Source: Termitidicoccus mucosus
GTDB lineage: Bacteria > Verrucomicrobiota > Verrucomicrobiia > Opitutales > Opitutaceae
Assembly (NCBI RefSeq): GCF_038725785.1
Contig: NZ_CP109796.1
Coordinates: 2,232,001-2,296,000, forward strand
Reading direction: 5' to 3'
Length of the DNA stretch: 64,000 nt
The notes under the pieces were generated by a model. That model did not search any database and was not told the origin of the DNA. It was given only the letters and a program-made list of their open reading frames with translations. The position numbers and the translations under genes were made by a program. Positions 46,057 to 53,907 of this stretch are shown here, in pieces (position 1 is the first letter of the stretch; every line of letters begins with the position of its first letter).

Positions 46057-46424
46057 CGTCGTGCAGCGAGCGGGATGTTTTTGGTTACGGTGCGCTTAGC
46101 GTCAAGGGGAAACGGCAACTTGCAGCACTGGACGCACTTGGGCGGCGTGCATTGGTGGCGTTGCTGCGCGTTTCCATGCTGAATTTGGCGGGAGGAACTG
46201 GCTATGGGAGGAAGCCAGACATAACGACGGCAGGGGGCGCGAGCGCGGGCCATAGCTCGCGCTCCCTGCCTGAAAATGGCGGAGCGAACCCGACACGCGA
46301 CGAAGTCGCGCCCGTAGGGTCGCCGCTAGGCGATGTCGCGTGCAGCGGGAGGGGCTCCCCGAAGGGCGGAGCCCGTAGGGGCGGGGGGGAGAGGGGCGAA
46401 CGCGGGGGGATTTACGATGCGTAA
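46056..46424 (+). other. Open frame that becomes the integrase C-terminus in the excised circle
   Basis: Across attL the reading frame continues open for 122 codons to the TAA at 46422-46424. When the two attachment cores recombine, this frame is exactly in register with the integrase frame ending in the attR core. It starts PSCSERDVFGYGALSVKGKR and becomes Gly/Arg-rich where it crosses the hairpin region. Whether it is translated is unknown. Confidence 0.6.
46229..46374. other. Cluster of three GC-rich hairpins, candidate phage origin or packaging signal
   Basis: Hairpin 1 pairs GCAGGGGGCGCGAGC (46229-46243) with GCTCGCGCTCCCTGC (46254-46268), with one wobble and a 10-nt loop. Hairpin 2 pairs CGCGAC with GTCGCG (46295-46309, loop GAA). 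Hairpin 3 pairs GGGCTCC with GGAGCCC (46352-46374). Filamentous phages use adjacent hairpins in a noncoding region for plus- and minus-strand origins and for packaging. This is the main intergenic space of the circular genome apart from 54125-54611. Confidence 0.45.
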
Positions 46425-46425
46425 A
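46411..46425. repeat. Palindrome copy 1 (variant TTTACGATGCGTAAA)
   Basis: The outer arms TTTACG/CGTAAA are perfect but the inner pair is altered. The site contains the ATG start of the 101-aa gene at 46417, so a protein bound here would block the first phage gene. Confidence 0.55.
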
Positions 46426-46722
46426 AGTAGAGAATCCCGAACGGCCTTTGCCGAGAAATACCCCGCGTTCATGGCGGCGATGGCTCGCGGGCAACGTGAG
46501 CTTTTCGCGTGGCAACAGCTTCTGGAAACAGGCACGGCGGAACAAGTCTGGACGGAAGAAATGCGGCGCAAGGCGGCGGTGCGGGCCTGCGAGGTCGCTT
46601 GTGAGGTCAAGTGGCGACTGTGGGAGGAATCAGCGGCGGGACAGGAATTTTACCGCAACCGGGCATTGGCTCGGGCTGCGGAGCAACGGGCGAGGGCTGG
46701 GCGCAGCTACGCGCAAAACTGA
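46417..46722 (+). CDS. Phage protein of unknown function (101 aa)
   Basis: The start at ATG 46417 is supported by a strong GGGGGGA ribosome-binding sequence just upstream; longer open frames run through hairpin DNA. The product is basic and helix-rich (MRKSRESRTAFAEKYPAFMAA, then repeated Ala/Arg/Glu helices with two Trp), with no signal peptide. It is the first gene of the rightward phage operon and is followed 14 bp later by the HTH protein gene. Its start codon lies inside a variant of the dispersed palindrome. I do not recognise the family. Confidence 0.7.
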   Translation: MRKSRESRTAFAEKYPAFMAAMARGQRELFAWQQLLETGTAEQVWTEEMRRKAAVRACEVACEVKWRLWEESAAGQEFYRNRALARAAEQRARAGRSYAQN

Positions 46723-46736
46723 ACCAAGGTAATCCC

Positions 46737-47555
46737 ATGATAGCACCAACAGAAATACACACTAACGCGGGGCCGGACAATACGGCGTCGCTTTTTCCCG
46801 AGATACGTCATGAGGAAACAGCTGTTTCCTGTGACACTGAGGCGTCGGCGGACGTGGCGAAGCTCCGGCAGCTGGCAATGGAGTTGCAGGCATCCATGGC
46901 GGATGCGGTTGGCAAGTATATTGCCGTTTGCGACCATATCAGGAAGGCGCAATTGATGCCGGTGACGGTCACGGCGGAATTGAAGCAGCTCGGCTTCGCT
47001 GATTCGCGCATTTCGGAAATTAAGCGCGTCTCGATGGTTTCCGACGTGGTTTGGGAGCAATACAAAAGCCGCACGATAGGCTTCAAAGTGGCTTTGGACA
47101 TTGCCCGTCAGGAAGCCATTGAAGAGGCGGAAGAGGCCAAAAAAGAGGCTGAATCCAAACAAGCGGACATGTTTGCCGGGCAACCGGCTGAATCCGCGCC
47201 AAAGGCGAAGGAAACGGCCAAGGAGTCGAAGCCGGAAGATGAACCCGCCATCTGGAAAAAGTGGGACAAGGGCTCGGATGAGAAAAGCCAGGGCAAGACT
47301 GGGACAAAGCCGGATAAGCCCATTCTGGAGAAAACCAAGACGATGGTTGCGGTGAAACCTCGCGTCCATACTCCGCGTGAAATTCTCACTGAATTTCTCG
47401 GCTCCTATCTGCCGTGCGCCGGGAAGCTCGGCGACGGGTGGAAGCCCACGACAATTTTCGACTGCAACGGCTGGACGGTCGAAGTGCGGATTACCCGCAA
47501 GAAAGAAACCAAAAAACCGGCCAAGAAAACCATAACCAAAAAAGGAAAGAGATAA
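46737..47555 (+). CDS. Phage protein with KorB/ParB-like helix-turn-helix (272 aa)
   Basis: ATG 46737 follows an AAGG ribosome-binding site. Residues about 76-125 fit the ParB/KorB HTH pattern: ELKQLGFADSRISEIKRVS as a helix-turn-helix, then a hydrophobic-rich helix (VVWEQYKSR), then GFKVALDIARQ, where ParB proteins have ...I...HA..L.R. The ParB N-terminal CTP-binding boxes are absent. Residues about 126-200 are a charged, coiled-coil-like linker, and the C-terminus is Lys-rich (KKPAKKTITKKGKR), suiting nucleic-acid binding. Its presumed sites are the dispersed palindromes. Function as a repressor, partition-like or packaging factor is inference. Confidence 0.6.
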   Translation: MIAPTEIHTNAGPDNTASLFPEIRHEETAVSCDTEASADVAKLRQLAMELQASMADAVGKYIAVCDHIRKAQLMPVTVTAELKQLGFADSRISEIKRVSMVSDVVWEQYKSRTIGFKVALDIARQEAIEEAEEAKKEAESKQADMFAGQPAESAPKAKETAKESKPEDEPAIWKKWDKGSDEKSQGKTGTKPDKPILEKTKTMVAVKPRVHTPREILTEFLGSYLPCAGKLGDGWKPTTIFDCNGWTVEVRITRKKETKKPAKKTITKKGKR

Positions 47556-47558
47556 GTC

Positions 47559-47882
47559 ATGACCAAAACTGAAGCCCTCAAGCGTATCGAAAATGGCGAG
47601 TTCCTCGGCGGCATCGCTGAGTATCGTTCGAGCTCTGCCGAGACGATCAAGTATCAGGACAAGAAAACCGGACGCATGGCGGAAATGTCCATGCTCCGTC
47701 ACAACGTCGAAGTTGGGGACGTGGCCGTTGCGCTCAATGAACGCACGGCGGACGATTTCAACGCCAGTGCTTACAAATCGCCCTTTAAGAAAGGCCAGCG
47801 TGTGCTGGTCCGCCTGCAAGGGCTGGAAATGGACAAGGGTCTTGTCCGCGCTCGTGGCACGCTTGAGGCCATCGAGAGCTAA
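47559..47882 (+). CDS. Small phage protein, candidate single-stranded DNA-binding protein
   Basis: The 107-aa product starts 4 bp after the previous stop and ends just before an intrinsic terminator. The C-terminal half (GQRVLVRLQGLEMDKGLVRARGTLEAIE) has the alternating beta-strand pattern of an OB fold. Its size matches inovirus gene V-type ssDNA-binding proteins (about 90-110 aa). The position between the first operon genes and the structural genes is compatible. No sequence signature proves the role, so this is a candidate by size, fold pattern and context. Confidence 0.5.
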   Translation: MTKTEALKRIENGEFLGGIAEYRSSSAETIKYQDKKTGRMAEMSMLRHNVEVGDVAVALNERTADDFNASAYKSPFKKGQRVLVRLQGLEMDKGLVRARGTLEAIES

Positions 47883-47901
47883 ACCGCAACCTGTGTGTTT
47901 T

Positions 47902-47935
47902 GCCCCTCTAGTCCACACGCTAGAGGGGCTTTTTT
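47902..47935 (+). terminator. Intrinsic terminator after the first phage operon
   Basis: GCCCCTCTA (47902-47910) pairs with TAGAGGGGC (47921-47929) around a 10-nt loop, followed immediately by TTTTTT. It separates the early-type genes from the secretin gene. Confidence 0.9.
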
Positions 47936-47941
47936 ATTATA

Positions 47942-49084
47942 ATGAAAAAACTCTTTCTATTGTTGTTTGCGTTGCATTTACGCAGCGTAATTTTTGCGGC
48001 GGATGCTCCGTCATTCGCCTTTGAATCGCGGGGCCTGTCTCTGTCCGACGTGGCCGGTGTCGTCGGGAAGCGTTACGGGCTTTCGATTTTCTTTGCTACG
48101 CCTGAAATGGCTGCGAGGCCGGTGCATGGCAATCTGTCGGCAGATAGTGAGGATGACGCCTTGCGGGTTCTCGGCTTTCTTGCTGGGACCGATTATCGGC
48201 GTCAGGGTAGCGTTATCTTATACGGCGTCGGCGTGCAGTCATGGCAGGCGGTCCCCTCCGGTCTTTTGACACAAGAGCAAGTTTCACGAATGGAAAACGC
48301 CTCTATTGTCGGCGGCTATGCCCTCGTTAAAGGCGATGAGATTACGCAGCGTAATTTTTCTGACGTGGTCGAAAGACTTGTTTCCCGCCGCTCAGTGGTG
48401 GCAAAGTTGCTGGTCGTCGATACGTCCGGTGTGAGGGCCGATGCGCTTGCTGATTTGTTGAATCATGCGCGTGTCGATGTTTCGCTGTCCGGGCCGGTGC
48501 AGTCGCCTTCGTTTGATGTCGTTCTAGATTTCAAGTCCATCTTGAACTTTCTAAAGACTGATACCTCTAGTTCTGTTTTGATTAACCAAGAGGTGCGTTT
48601 GATGTCCGGAGAATCATTCAACACATATAACGGACGCGTCCGGGAACGTCCTATATACGTGCGTCCGGAATATAGCGAAAGTGATCTCGTCACCTCGTAT
48701 GACAAAACTCAATTAGGCTTCACGTTCAAGATTGACCCTGTCTGCCTTGGCGATGAGTGGCTGTTTCGTTACCATATAGAGGATTCCGATTATATAGAGG
48801 AATTACGGCGGACGTCGTTTTCTGGTGTGGAACGAATCAGGGAGGGCGAGCGCAAGCAACTCGTGAGCCTTCGGCGCAATATGGAAATGAAAGTTTCCCG
48901 TGGCGTCCCTGTGCTTCGTGCCATCTCTAAGCGTGCATTCACTTGGGCAACGGTTTCCAGTGAAAGCCGTTCGATTGTGGTTTTTATGGAAATAATAAAA
49001 GACGAGACGGCGGACGCGGGACGCGCGCCAGCGCGGCCCGCGTCGGACGGCTCGTCCTTAACCTTGTTTAATAATAAACAATAG
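47942..49084 (+). CDS. Inovirus secretin (pIV-like outer membrane channel)
   Basis: The 380-aa product has a signal peptide (MKKLFLLLFALHLRSVIFAA) and an N0-type domain at residues about 22-110 (FESRGLSLSDVAGVVGKRYG, STN-like). An N1/N3-like region follows. The secretin barrel spans residues about 200-375, with SSVLINQEVRLMSGES and the VSRGVPVLRAISKRAF segment at the place of the V-P-x-L-x-x-I-P secretin signature. The size is close to f1 pIV. It would form the outer membrane gate for phage extrusion. Two copies of the dispersed palindrome lie inside it (47977 and 48341). Confidence 0.85.
   Translation: MKKLFLLLFALHLRSVIFAADAPSFAFESRGLSLSDVAGVVGKRYGLSIFFATPEMAARPVHGNLSADSEDDALRVLGFLAGTDYRRQGSVILYGVGVQSWQAVPSGLLTQEQVSRMENASIVGGYALVKGDEITQRNFSDVVERLVSRRSVVAKLLVVDTSGVRADALADLLNHARVDVSLSGPVQSPSFDVVLDFKSILNFLKTDTSSSVLINQEVRLMSGESFNTYNGRVRERPIYVRPEYSESDLVTSYDKTQLGFTFKIDPVCLGDEWLFRYHIEDSDYIEELRRTSFSGVERIREGERKQLVSLRRNMEMKVSRGVPVLRAISKRAFTWATVSSESRSIVVFMEIIKDETADAGRAPARPASDGSSLTLFNNKQ
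47977..47991. repeat. Palindrome copy 2, in the secretin signal peptide region
   Basis: The sequence TTTACGCAGCGTAAT lacks only the last symmetric base. Here it is read as codons for Leu-Arg-Ser-Val, a different frame from the copies at 48341 and 50293. Confidence 0.75.
48341..48355. repeat. Palindrome copy 3, inside the secretin gene
   Basis: ATTACGCAGCGTAAT is a perfect odd palindrome (arms ATTACGC/GCGTAAT). It is translated Ile-Thr-Gln-Arg-Asn. Confidence 0.8.
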
Positions 49085-49112
49085 AGAGAACGCCAGTGAG
49101 CGATATTGTGAT

Positions 49113-49679
49113 ATGAATAAATCCAAAGTTGCCTTTATTATGTCTGTTGAAAAACTCTTTGATGAAAGCGAACATGTTTACATGTGGACGCTTACTTTTC
49201 GGGAGGTAATGCCGGTGTGGTGGTATATGAATACGCACACGCTGTTTGTCCGCGAGGTTCAGAAGTGGTATAAGAATTTTAAGGGCCTGCGCGTGACTGA
49301 GGTTCACGATATGCACGGCATCCATTACCATTGGCTTGTCGATACGTGGATGGATGCCGATTTGATACGCATGATTGGGAAGCGGTTCGGCATCGGACGT
49401 GTTCACGTTGTCGAGGCGGACAGAGGGGCCGCGCTCTATCTGGCGAAGTATATGAGCAAGAAAGGGCAGGCTCCCATGTTTCGCAAGCTGTCGAAGTGGG
49501 GCACGCTTGGGGGCTTTGTGCCGTGCCGCGTCGGGGACATTGAAATCCAAAGCAAGACACGTGACAGGCTGGACAAGCTGCGGGCGGTTTGGTGTTCTGA
49601 GCACAAGAAAAAACAAGTTCCTTTTGGTGAAATGCTGCGCCTTATTCATAAGGCAATAATGCTGGGGGATGAACAATGA
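49113..49679 (+). CDS. HUH-type rolling-circle replication endonuclease
   Basis: The 188-aa product has the HUH metal motif in GIHYHWLVD (His-Tyr-His, residues about 70-72). The catalytic Tyr/Lys motif is in AALYLAKYMSKK (YxxKY, residues about 109-114), after a strand YMWTLTFREV that matches motif 1. This is the replication initiator (pII-like) of filamentous and other rolling-circle elements: it nicks the plus-strand origin and stays bound to the 5' end. The stop overlaps the Zot-gene ATG by 4 bp. It is shorter than f1 pII (410 aa) and lacks any helicase. Confidence 0.9.
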   Translation: MNKSKVAFIMSVEKLFDESEHVYMWTLTFREVMPVWWYMNTHTLFVREVQKWYKNFKGLRVTEVHDMHGIHYHWLVDTWMDADLIRMIGKRFGIGRVHVVEADRGAALYLAKYMSKKGQAPMFRKLSKWGTLGGFVPCRVGDIEIQSKTRDRLDKLRAVWCSEHKKKQVPFGEMLRLIHKAIMLGDEQ

Positions 49680-50794
49680 GCATTCATTTCATTTCAGGAA
49701 AACCGGGCGGCGGCAAAACTCTGTATGCGGTTAGCCGTCTGATTCAGTCGCTTGTCGCCGGTCGGTATGTGGTGACCAATATCGTGCTTCATGTGGAGCG
49801 GTTGCAGTGCTATCTGCATGAGTTTCATCCGGAATTAAACGTTCATGTTTTGGAACGCGTCGTGATGCTCGATGATGAGATGCTTGGGGAGTTCTGGCGA
49901 TATCGTCGGAACGATTTCACGCTGTCACTGGACTGCATCAAAGAGGATAAGACGGTTGATTTCTCCTCTGTCTGTGAAGCCGGCGTCTTCGATGTCGATT
50001 ACTATCTCGATGAAATACATATCAAGTTCAATGCGCGTGCATGGCAGAAGACAGGGCCGCAAGCGTTGAACTACCTTTCCCAGCACAGGAAGCTTGGGGA
50101 TAACGTGTATTGCATCACGCAATCCATCGCCAACGTGGATAAGCAATTCCGGTCTGTGGCGCAGGATTTCAGCTATATTCGCAATTATCGGGTTGAGAAA
50201 TTTCGTGGGTTTACGAGAGGCAATAACTTTGAGCGCAAGACATACCTTCAGCCTGTGAGCGGCAACGGGGATGAGTATGTCGAAAAGGAAACATTTACGC
50301 TGCGTAAATCCATTGCCGATTGTTACGACACCTCGGGTGGCGTTGGCATGGCCGGGGGCGGTTCTGCCGACAAAGGCAAGAAAGCAAAGGGCATTCCTTT
50401 GAAGTGGGCCGGGGCGTTTGCCATTGTTGCGGTTCTCGTCGGGGCGTGGTTTTTTAATTATCGCATTTTCCCTTTCCTCTTTAAAAAGGCTGCGCAGACA
50501 GGGCCTGCGCGGGCCGCGTTGGGGGATTTGTCCGGCACTGCATCAGGCGGGCAATCGGGTAGCGGTGGCAATGCTGCCTTGGTGCAGCCTCCGCAAGGCT
50601 TGGATGAACGTCCTTATACGGGGACGGTTATTATTGATGGCGTCGAGTATGTTTATGATGAGGGGGCCTTGTATCCTGTCAAATTCAGCGGGCCGCAGGG
50701 CGTCATTGTCGAGGGCGATGTTGTTTATAAGCGCGGTCTTCGTGATAATAAACTTGACAATAGTATTAATAATAAATCGACTCAACGCCGTTAG
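49676..50794 (+). CDS. Zot-family phage assembly ATPase (pI-like)
   Basis: The 372-aa product has Walker A FISGKPGGGKTLYAV at the N-terminus, a Walker B-like DYYLDEIHIKF near residue 105, and SQHRKLGDNVYCITQ. A single transmembrane helix at about 240-260 (WAGAFAIVAVLVGAWFF) leaves a periplasmic tail with GTVIIDGVEYVY. Inovirus pI/Zot proteins sit in the inner membrane and drive extrusion with the secretin. The start overlaps the replication gene stop in ATGA, so the two are translationally coupled. Palindrome copy 4 lies within it. Confidence 0.92.
   Translation: MSIHFISGKPGGGKTLYAVSRLIQSLVAGRYVVTNIVLHVERLQCYLHEFHPELNVHVLERVVMLDDEMLGEFWRYRRNDFTLSLDCIKEDKTVDFSSVCEAGVFDVDYYLDEIHIKFNARAWQKTGPQALNYLSQHRKLGDNVYCITQSIANVDKQFRSVAQDFSYIRNYRVEKFRGFTRGNNFERKTYLQPVSGNGDEYVEKETFTLRKSIADCYDTSGGVGMAGGGSADKGKKAKGIPLKWAGAFAIVAVLVGAWFFNYRIFPFLFKKAAQTGPARAALGDLSGTASGGQSGSGGNAALVQPPQGLDERPYTGTVIIDGVEYVYDEGALYPVKFSGPQGVIVEGDVVYKRGLRDNKLDNSINNKSTQRR
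50293..50309. repeat. Palindrome copy 4, inside the Zot gene
   Basis: ATTTACGCTGCGTAAAT is a perfect 17-bp odd palindrome, translated Phe-Thr-Leu-Arg-Lys. Confidence 0.85.
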
Positions 50795-50849
50795 AAATGG
50801 CAGGGAGCCGTTTCATAGAAACAACAACAACAAACGAGAGGGATATAAT

Positions 50850-51077
50850 ATGCTCAAATTCATCAAGAGCAAGTTCGCCAAAGTGGCCGCCGTCGGTGCG
50901 GCCTTGTTCGCCAGCGCGGGTGCCGCGATGGCCCAAGAAGCTCCGGAATACATGACGGAGCTCAACGGGGCTCTGACGCAAGTCGAGACCACTTGGACGA
51001 CTGTCCGGGGAATCGTGATCGCCATCGGCGTCTTTTTCCTCATTTGGGGAATCGTCAAGTTGGTGCGTCGGCGTTGA
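50850..51077 (+). CDS. Inovirus major coat protein precursor (pVIII-like)
   Basis: The product is 75 aa. The start at ATG 50850 follows a GAGAGGGA ribosome-binding site. A positively charged leader (MLKFIKSKFAKVAAVGAAL) ends in AMA, so cleavage would leave a 47-residue coat: an acidic amphipathic N-terminus (QEAPEYMTELNGAL), a hydrophobic helix (IVIAIGVFFLIWGIV) and a basic tail KLVRRR. This is the architecture of f1/Pf1 pVIII. A strong terminator follows at once, as expected for a very highly expressed gene. It lies 55 bp after the Zot gene. Confidence 0.93.
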   Translation: MLKFIKSKFAKVAAVGAALFASAGAAMAQEAPEYMTELNGALTQVETTWTTVRGIVIAIGVFFLIWGIVKLVRRR

Positions 51078-51091
51078 TTTGACGGGAGGGA

Positions 51092-51125
51092 AGCCCCTCG
51101 CCTCTTCGGGGGTGAGGGGCTTTTT
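51092..51125 (+). terminator. Intrinsic terminator after the coat gene
   Basis: AGCCCCTCGCC pairs with GGTGAGGGGCT (one G-T wobble), followed by TTTTT at 51121-51125. It separates the abundant coat transcript from the adsorption-protein gene. Palindrome copy 5 follows within 3 bp. Confidence 0.9.
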
Positions 51126-51127
51126 GT

Positions 51128-51142
51128 TTTACGCATCGTAAA
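51128..51142. repeat. Palindrome copy 5 (variant), before the adsorption gene
   Basis: TTTACGCATCGTAAA is the mirror variant of copy 1. It lies 24 bp upstream of the probable start at 51166, at the promoter or leader of this gene. Confidence 0.6.
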
Positions 51143-51165
51143 TTATTAAAATGAAAGGGGAGGTT

Positions 51166-53346
51166 ATGAATCATGGAAATGTTACTTTTCGGCGTTGGTT
51201 TTCTTTGCTGCTATGCAACGTGGCGGTTTTTGGTTCGGTGAAGGCTGCTTCGTTGAGCGATTATTACGAGTGGTATAATACCGCGATAAAAGACACTCTG
51301 TGGTGGCGGGGAACCGTGTCGGTTTCCGGTTCTATTTCCGGGAAAATTTGGAACATTAACTGGCAGGCAAATGGTTCTGGCACGGGGTCCCAAGTCTCTC
51401 AGATTGCTAAGTTGACGATTAACACGTATCCCGTTGTCAATTGCGTTGGGGATAATGGCGGTGGGCGGGGGTCTGCTAGCGGTATCATTCTAATTGATAT
51501 GAGTTCGCGGGGTTCGGGGTGGTATACGGTGACGGCTACGATTGCAGGGAGTAATAAAACCGGAGAGTTGTTGCGTGTGTATTGGGACGGCACTCAGATG
51601 ACTTTTCCGTTTGAGTTTGGTTTTGCGTTCATGAATACATCTGATGAATCATGCCTATTGGCGATTGAGGGTGGTGGCGGAGCGTCGTTTAGTGCGTCGC
51701 CGGGGTCGTCTGTTTGGAGCGGGGCCATCTATCCTAATGAGGGGGACTATATTAGTTTTATCGTTCCCTCTGGATGGACGGCGCAGACACCTCCGTATGG
51801 GGCTATTGCGCATGTTTCGACTCAAACTGATACGCAATGGGTCACGACGTCGTTGGAAACGGTTCCTGTGATTTTATTGACTAAAATAGAAGGCCCTCCG
51901 TTGCCCGTGCTTGTCCGTGTCGTCGTTGCGGCGAATAACGCTACTGGGTCGGTCAATGCCGGGGAGGTCAAGGCGGGGAATGTCACGCTTGGTTCGGTTA
52001 CGGCTCCGGCGGGGCAAACGGGGCTTGTCGCCACGTTTTCCCATGATTCGATAGTCGCGGGTTCGTTGGTGGATTTTTTCCCGGATGACTCGCGTGTATC
52101 GGTAATATCTTGGACTCCGACTAATCGTGTTGTTGCGTCGGGGAATCAGGAATTTGAATTGGTGATTTCGATCTATGATGGCGCTGAACCTCCTGAGCCT
52201 CCGGACCCTCCGGAACCACCGGATCCGCCTGAACCGCCTAATCCACCGGAGCCGCCTGTCGAGCCTCCGGTGAATCCTCCGGACAATCCGGGGAGTGATT
52301 ATTTGTCTGCGCTTAATAATATCGAAAGTGCGGTGCATTCAGAGGGCCGGACGTCGCGCCAGTTAACTGCGGACGGGTTTAATGCTCTATTGCGGCAACT
52401 GCAAAGTGGCATCAGTGTTACGGCGACTTTGGATGATTCTCGAATTGTCCATGCGGTGAATGAAGTTCGGGATGAGCAGAAGAAAACTAATAATATTCTC
52501 GAGGACGTGTTTGATAAAGATGCGGCAAATGATGAGGCGAATTCACTTTCGGCTGACGCTATTGAGCAAATTGATTCATTGATTGTTAATAAGCAGCAAG
52601 AGATGGAAAGTAGCGTTCGGGATGCCTCGGGTTTTCTTCGGTTTGAGGTTCCGTCTGATGTGGAAATCAATGAAGGTGCATTTTCACTTTATGCTCCACC
52701 TCGTCATTGGGTTATATTGCCGGCTGGGTTTGCCGGGTATCCTGAGTCTGTAATAATGCCTAATTTGTTTTATCCCGATACGGAGGCGGGCAAAGTTGTT
52801 GTTACGTTTTGTAGAATTGCTCGGATGATGTTTATGGCGGCATTTGTCTTTGTGTTCATGCGAATTATGTATTTTTATATTGATGAAAACGTGAAAGCAT
52901 TTTTTGCGCTGCCCGGGGGGACTGGAGCACTTACTTTGACTGGGGTTGGCGCGGGTGGAGCTGTGCCCGGTGTCGGGATGGTGGTTTCATTGGGGATGAA
53001 GATGACTATTTGTATAATTATGGCGTCTTTTTTCCTTGCGTTGCCGATTATAATTTTAGGGCTTTGGGATTCTGGCGTTAGTTTGCTTACTCCGTTAAAA
53101 TATCTGATTTCCGGAGCTGTGAATTTATTTAAATATTTATTTTTAAGACCCGATGACCTAAGTAGCATTCCGGGGGTTCATGAGGAGGGGATTAGTGTAT
53201 TTGGAACAGCATTATGGTATGTTGATCAAGTTTTCCCCATTAGAATGGCAATCGTTTCTCCGATTTGGTTTTATATTGTTATTCAATCTGTTTTCCCTGT
53301 CAGAATTGCATTAATGCTAGCTGCTGTCATATTAAAAAGTCTATAG
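51166..53346 (+). CDS. Minor coat / adsorption-like protein with proline linker and C-terminal membrane helices
   Basis: The product is 726 aa from ATG 51166, preferred over 51151 because GGGGAGG lies just upstream. A signal peptide (RRWFSLLLCNVAVFGSVKA) leads to a beta-rich outer region. At residues about 343-375 a linker of repeated P-E-P-P/P-D-P-P follows. Then comes a helical region and, from about residue 555, four or so hydrophobic helices (MFMAAFVFVFMRIMYFYI and MTICIIMASFFLALPIIIL among them). The layout matches a pIII-like receptor-binding protein, with the tail perhaps also filling the pVI role. The AT-rich composition is unlike the host flanks. Confidence 0.75.
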   Translation: MNHGNVTFRRWFSLLLCNVAVFGSVKAASLSDYYEWYNTAIKDTLWWRGTVSVSGSISGKIWNINWQANGSGTGSQVSQIAKLTINTYPVVNCVGDNGGGRGSASGIILIDMSSRGSGWYTVTATIAGSNKTGELLRVYWDGTQMTFPFEFGFAFMNTSDESCLLAIEGGGGASFSASPGSSVWSGAIYPNEGDYISFIVPSGWTAQTPPYGAIAHVSTQTDTQWVTTSLETVPVILLTKIEGPPLPVLVRVVVAANNATGSVNAGEVKAGNVTLGSVTAPAGQTGLVATFSHDSIVAGSLVDFFPDDSRVSVISWTPTNRVVASGNQEFELVISIYDGAEPPEPPDPPEPPDPPEPPNPPEPPVEPPVNPPDNPGSDYLSALNNIESAVHSEGRTSRQLTADGFNALLRQLQSGISVTATLDDSRIVHAVNEVRDEQKKTNNILEDVFDKDAANDEANSLSADAIEQIDSLIVNKQQEMESSVRDASGFLRFEVPSDVEINEGAFSLYAPPRHWVILPAGFAGYPESVIMPNLFYPDTEAGKVVVTFCRIARMMFMAAFVFVFMRIMYFYIDENVKAFFALPGGTGALTLTGVGAGGAVPGVGMVVSLGMKMTICIIMASFFLALPIIILGLWDSGVSLLTPLKYLISGAVNLFKYLFLRPDDLSSIPGVHEEGISVFGTALWYVDQVFPIRMAIVSPIWFYIVIQSVFPVRIALMLAAVILKSL

Positions 53347-53348
53347 CC

Positions 53349-53507
53349 ATGGATATAACATCAATAATCCCATTGGAGACGGCGGAAACGATATCGGGGC
53401 AAATCAAGTGGTTCTTTTGCGGCTATTGTGTCGCATTTGGGCCTATGTTGTTCGGCCTCGTGATGCGAGTAGTCCGCAAGATTGGTTCAAGCTCGCCTGA
53501 GCTTTGA
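53349..53507 (+). CDS. 52-aa single-pass membrane protein, candidate minor virion protein
   Basis: It starts 2 bp after the adsorption gene's stop (ATG 53349) and ends 17 bp before a terminator. The sequence has one hydrophobic helix (WFFCGYCVAFGPMLFGLVM) and a basic then polar tail. Filamentous phages have tiny membrane proteins (pVII, pIX, about 30-45 aa) near the coat genes, so a tip or cap role is likely. The sequence is too short to confirm it. A longer frame starting further upstream overlaps the previous gene and is unlikely. Confidence 0.65.
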   Translation: MDITSIIPLETAETISGQIKWFFCGYCVAFGPMLFGLVMRVVRKIGSSSPEL

Positions 53508-53523
53508 AACCTCGAAAAAGCAA

Positions 53524-53558
53524 AGCCCGGTTCCTCGTGCGAGGGACCGGGCTTTTTT
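53524..53558 (+). terminator. Intrinsic terminator ending the structural operon
   Basis: AGCCCGGTTCCTC pairs with GAGGGACCGGGCT (one G-T wobble) and is followed by TTTTTT. It lies between the rightward structural genes and the leftward toxin gene. Confidence 0.9.
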
Positions 53559-53567
53559 GTCGGATGG

Positions 53568-53584
53568 ATTTACGCTGCGTAAAT
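53568..53584. repeat. Palindrome copy 6, at the toxin gene stop
   Basis: ATTTACGCTGCGTAAAT is a perfect 17-bp palindrome overlapping the last base of the toxin stop codon, 10 bp after the structural operon terminator. Confidence 0.85.
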
Positions 53585-53907
53585 CAAAGATCCAGCAAGT
53601 CACAGATAGCGTCTTTGACCGCGTTGAGTTGGGCAGGGGCAAGCACGCCCAATTTGCGGGTAAGCGCGTGGCGGTCGATGCTGGCGAATCCCTGAATGTT
53701 TACGGCGGAATGCTTGGGGAGCCATTTGGGTTTTCCGATATCGACCTCGCCGCGCATTCCGCGCAACTCTCCGGTAAGCGGCAGGACAACGACCAGGGCG
53801 CGGGCATCGTCTTGCTGCGGATAAGCGAGGACAAGCACAGGGCGTTGCTTGGCGACCATGCCAAAGTCAACAATCCAGACTTCGCCAGGGCGGGGGTTAG
53901 TATTCAC
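53584..53907 (-). CDS. MazF/PemK-type toxin
   Basis: The product is 107 aa from GTG 53907. It fits the PemK/MazF fold: RPGEVWIVDFGMVAKQRPVLVLA at the start, then VVVLPLTGEL, and LTRKLGVLAPAQLNAVKDAICDLL at the end. MazF toxins are ribosome-independent mRNA endonucleases. The GTG start overlaps the antitoxin stop by 11 nt, the usual coupled antitoxin-then-toxin order. It is antisense to the phage structural genes, so it is a separate cargo unit. Confidence 0.88.
   Translation of the reverse strand: MNTNPRPGEVWIVDFGMVAKQRPVLVLAYPQQDDARALVVVLPLTGELRGMRGEVDIGKPKWLPKHSAVNIQGFASIDRHALTRKLGVLAPAQLNAVKDAICDLLDL

Noticed and set aside
49676-50794. Zot protein as an enterotoxin
   Set aside because: The family name comes from the Vibrio phage protein. 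The sequence fits an inovirus assembly ATPase, and no toxin function is supported here.
52190-52290. Short-unit repeats as a CRISPR array or VNTR of interest
   Set aside because: They are codons of the proline linker (Pro-Glu-Pro-Pro units) in the adsorption gene, with no spacers.
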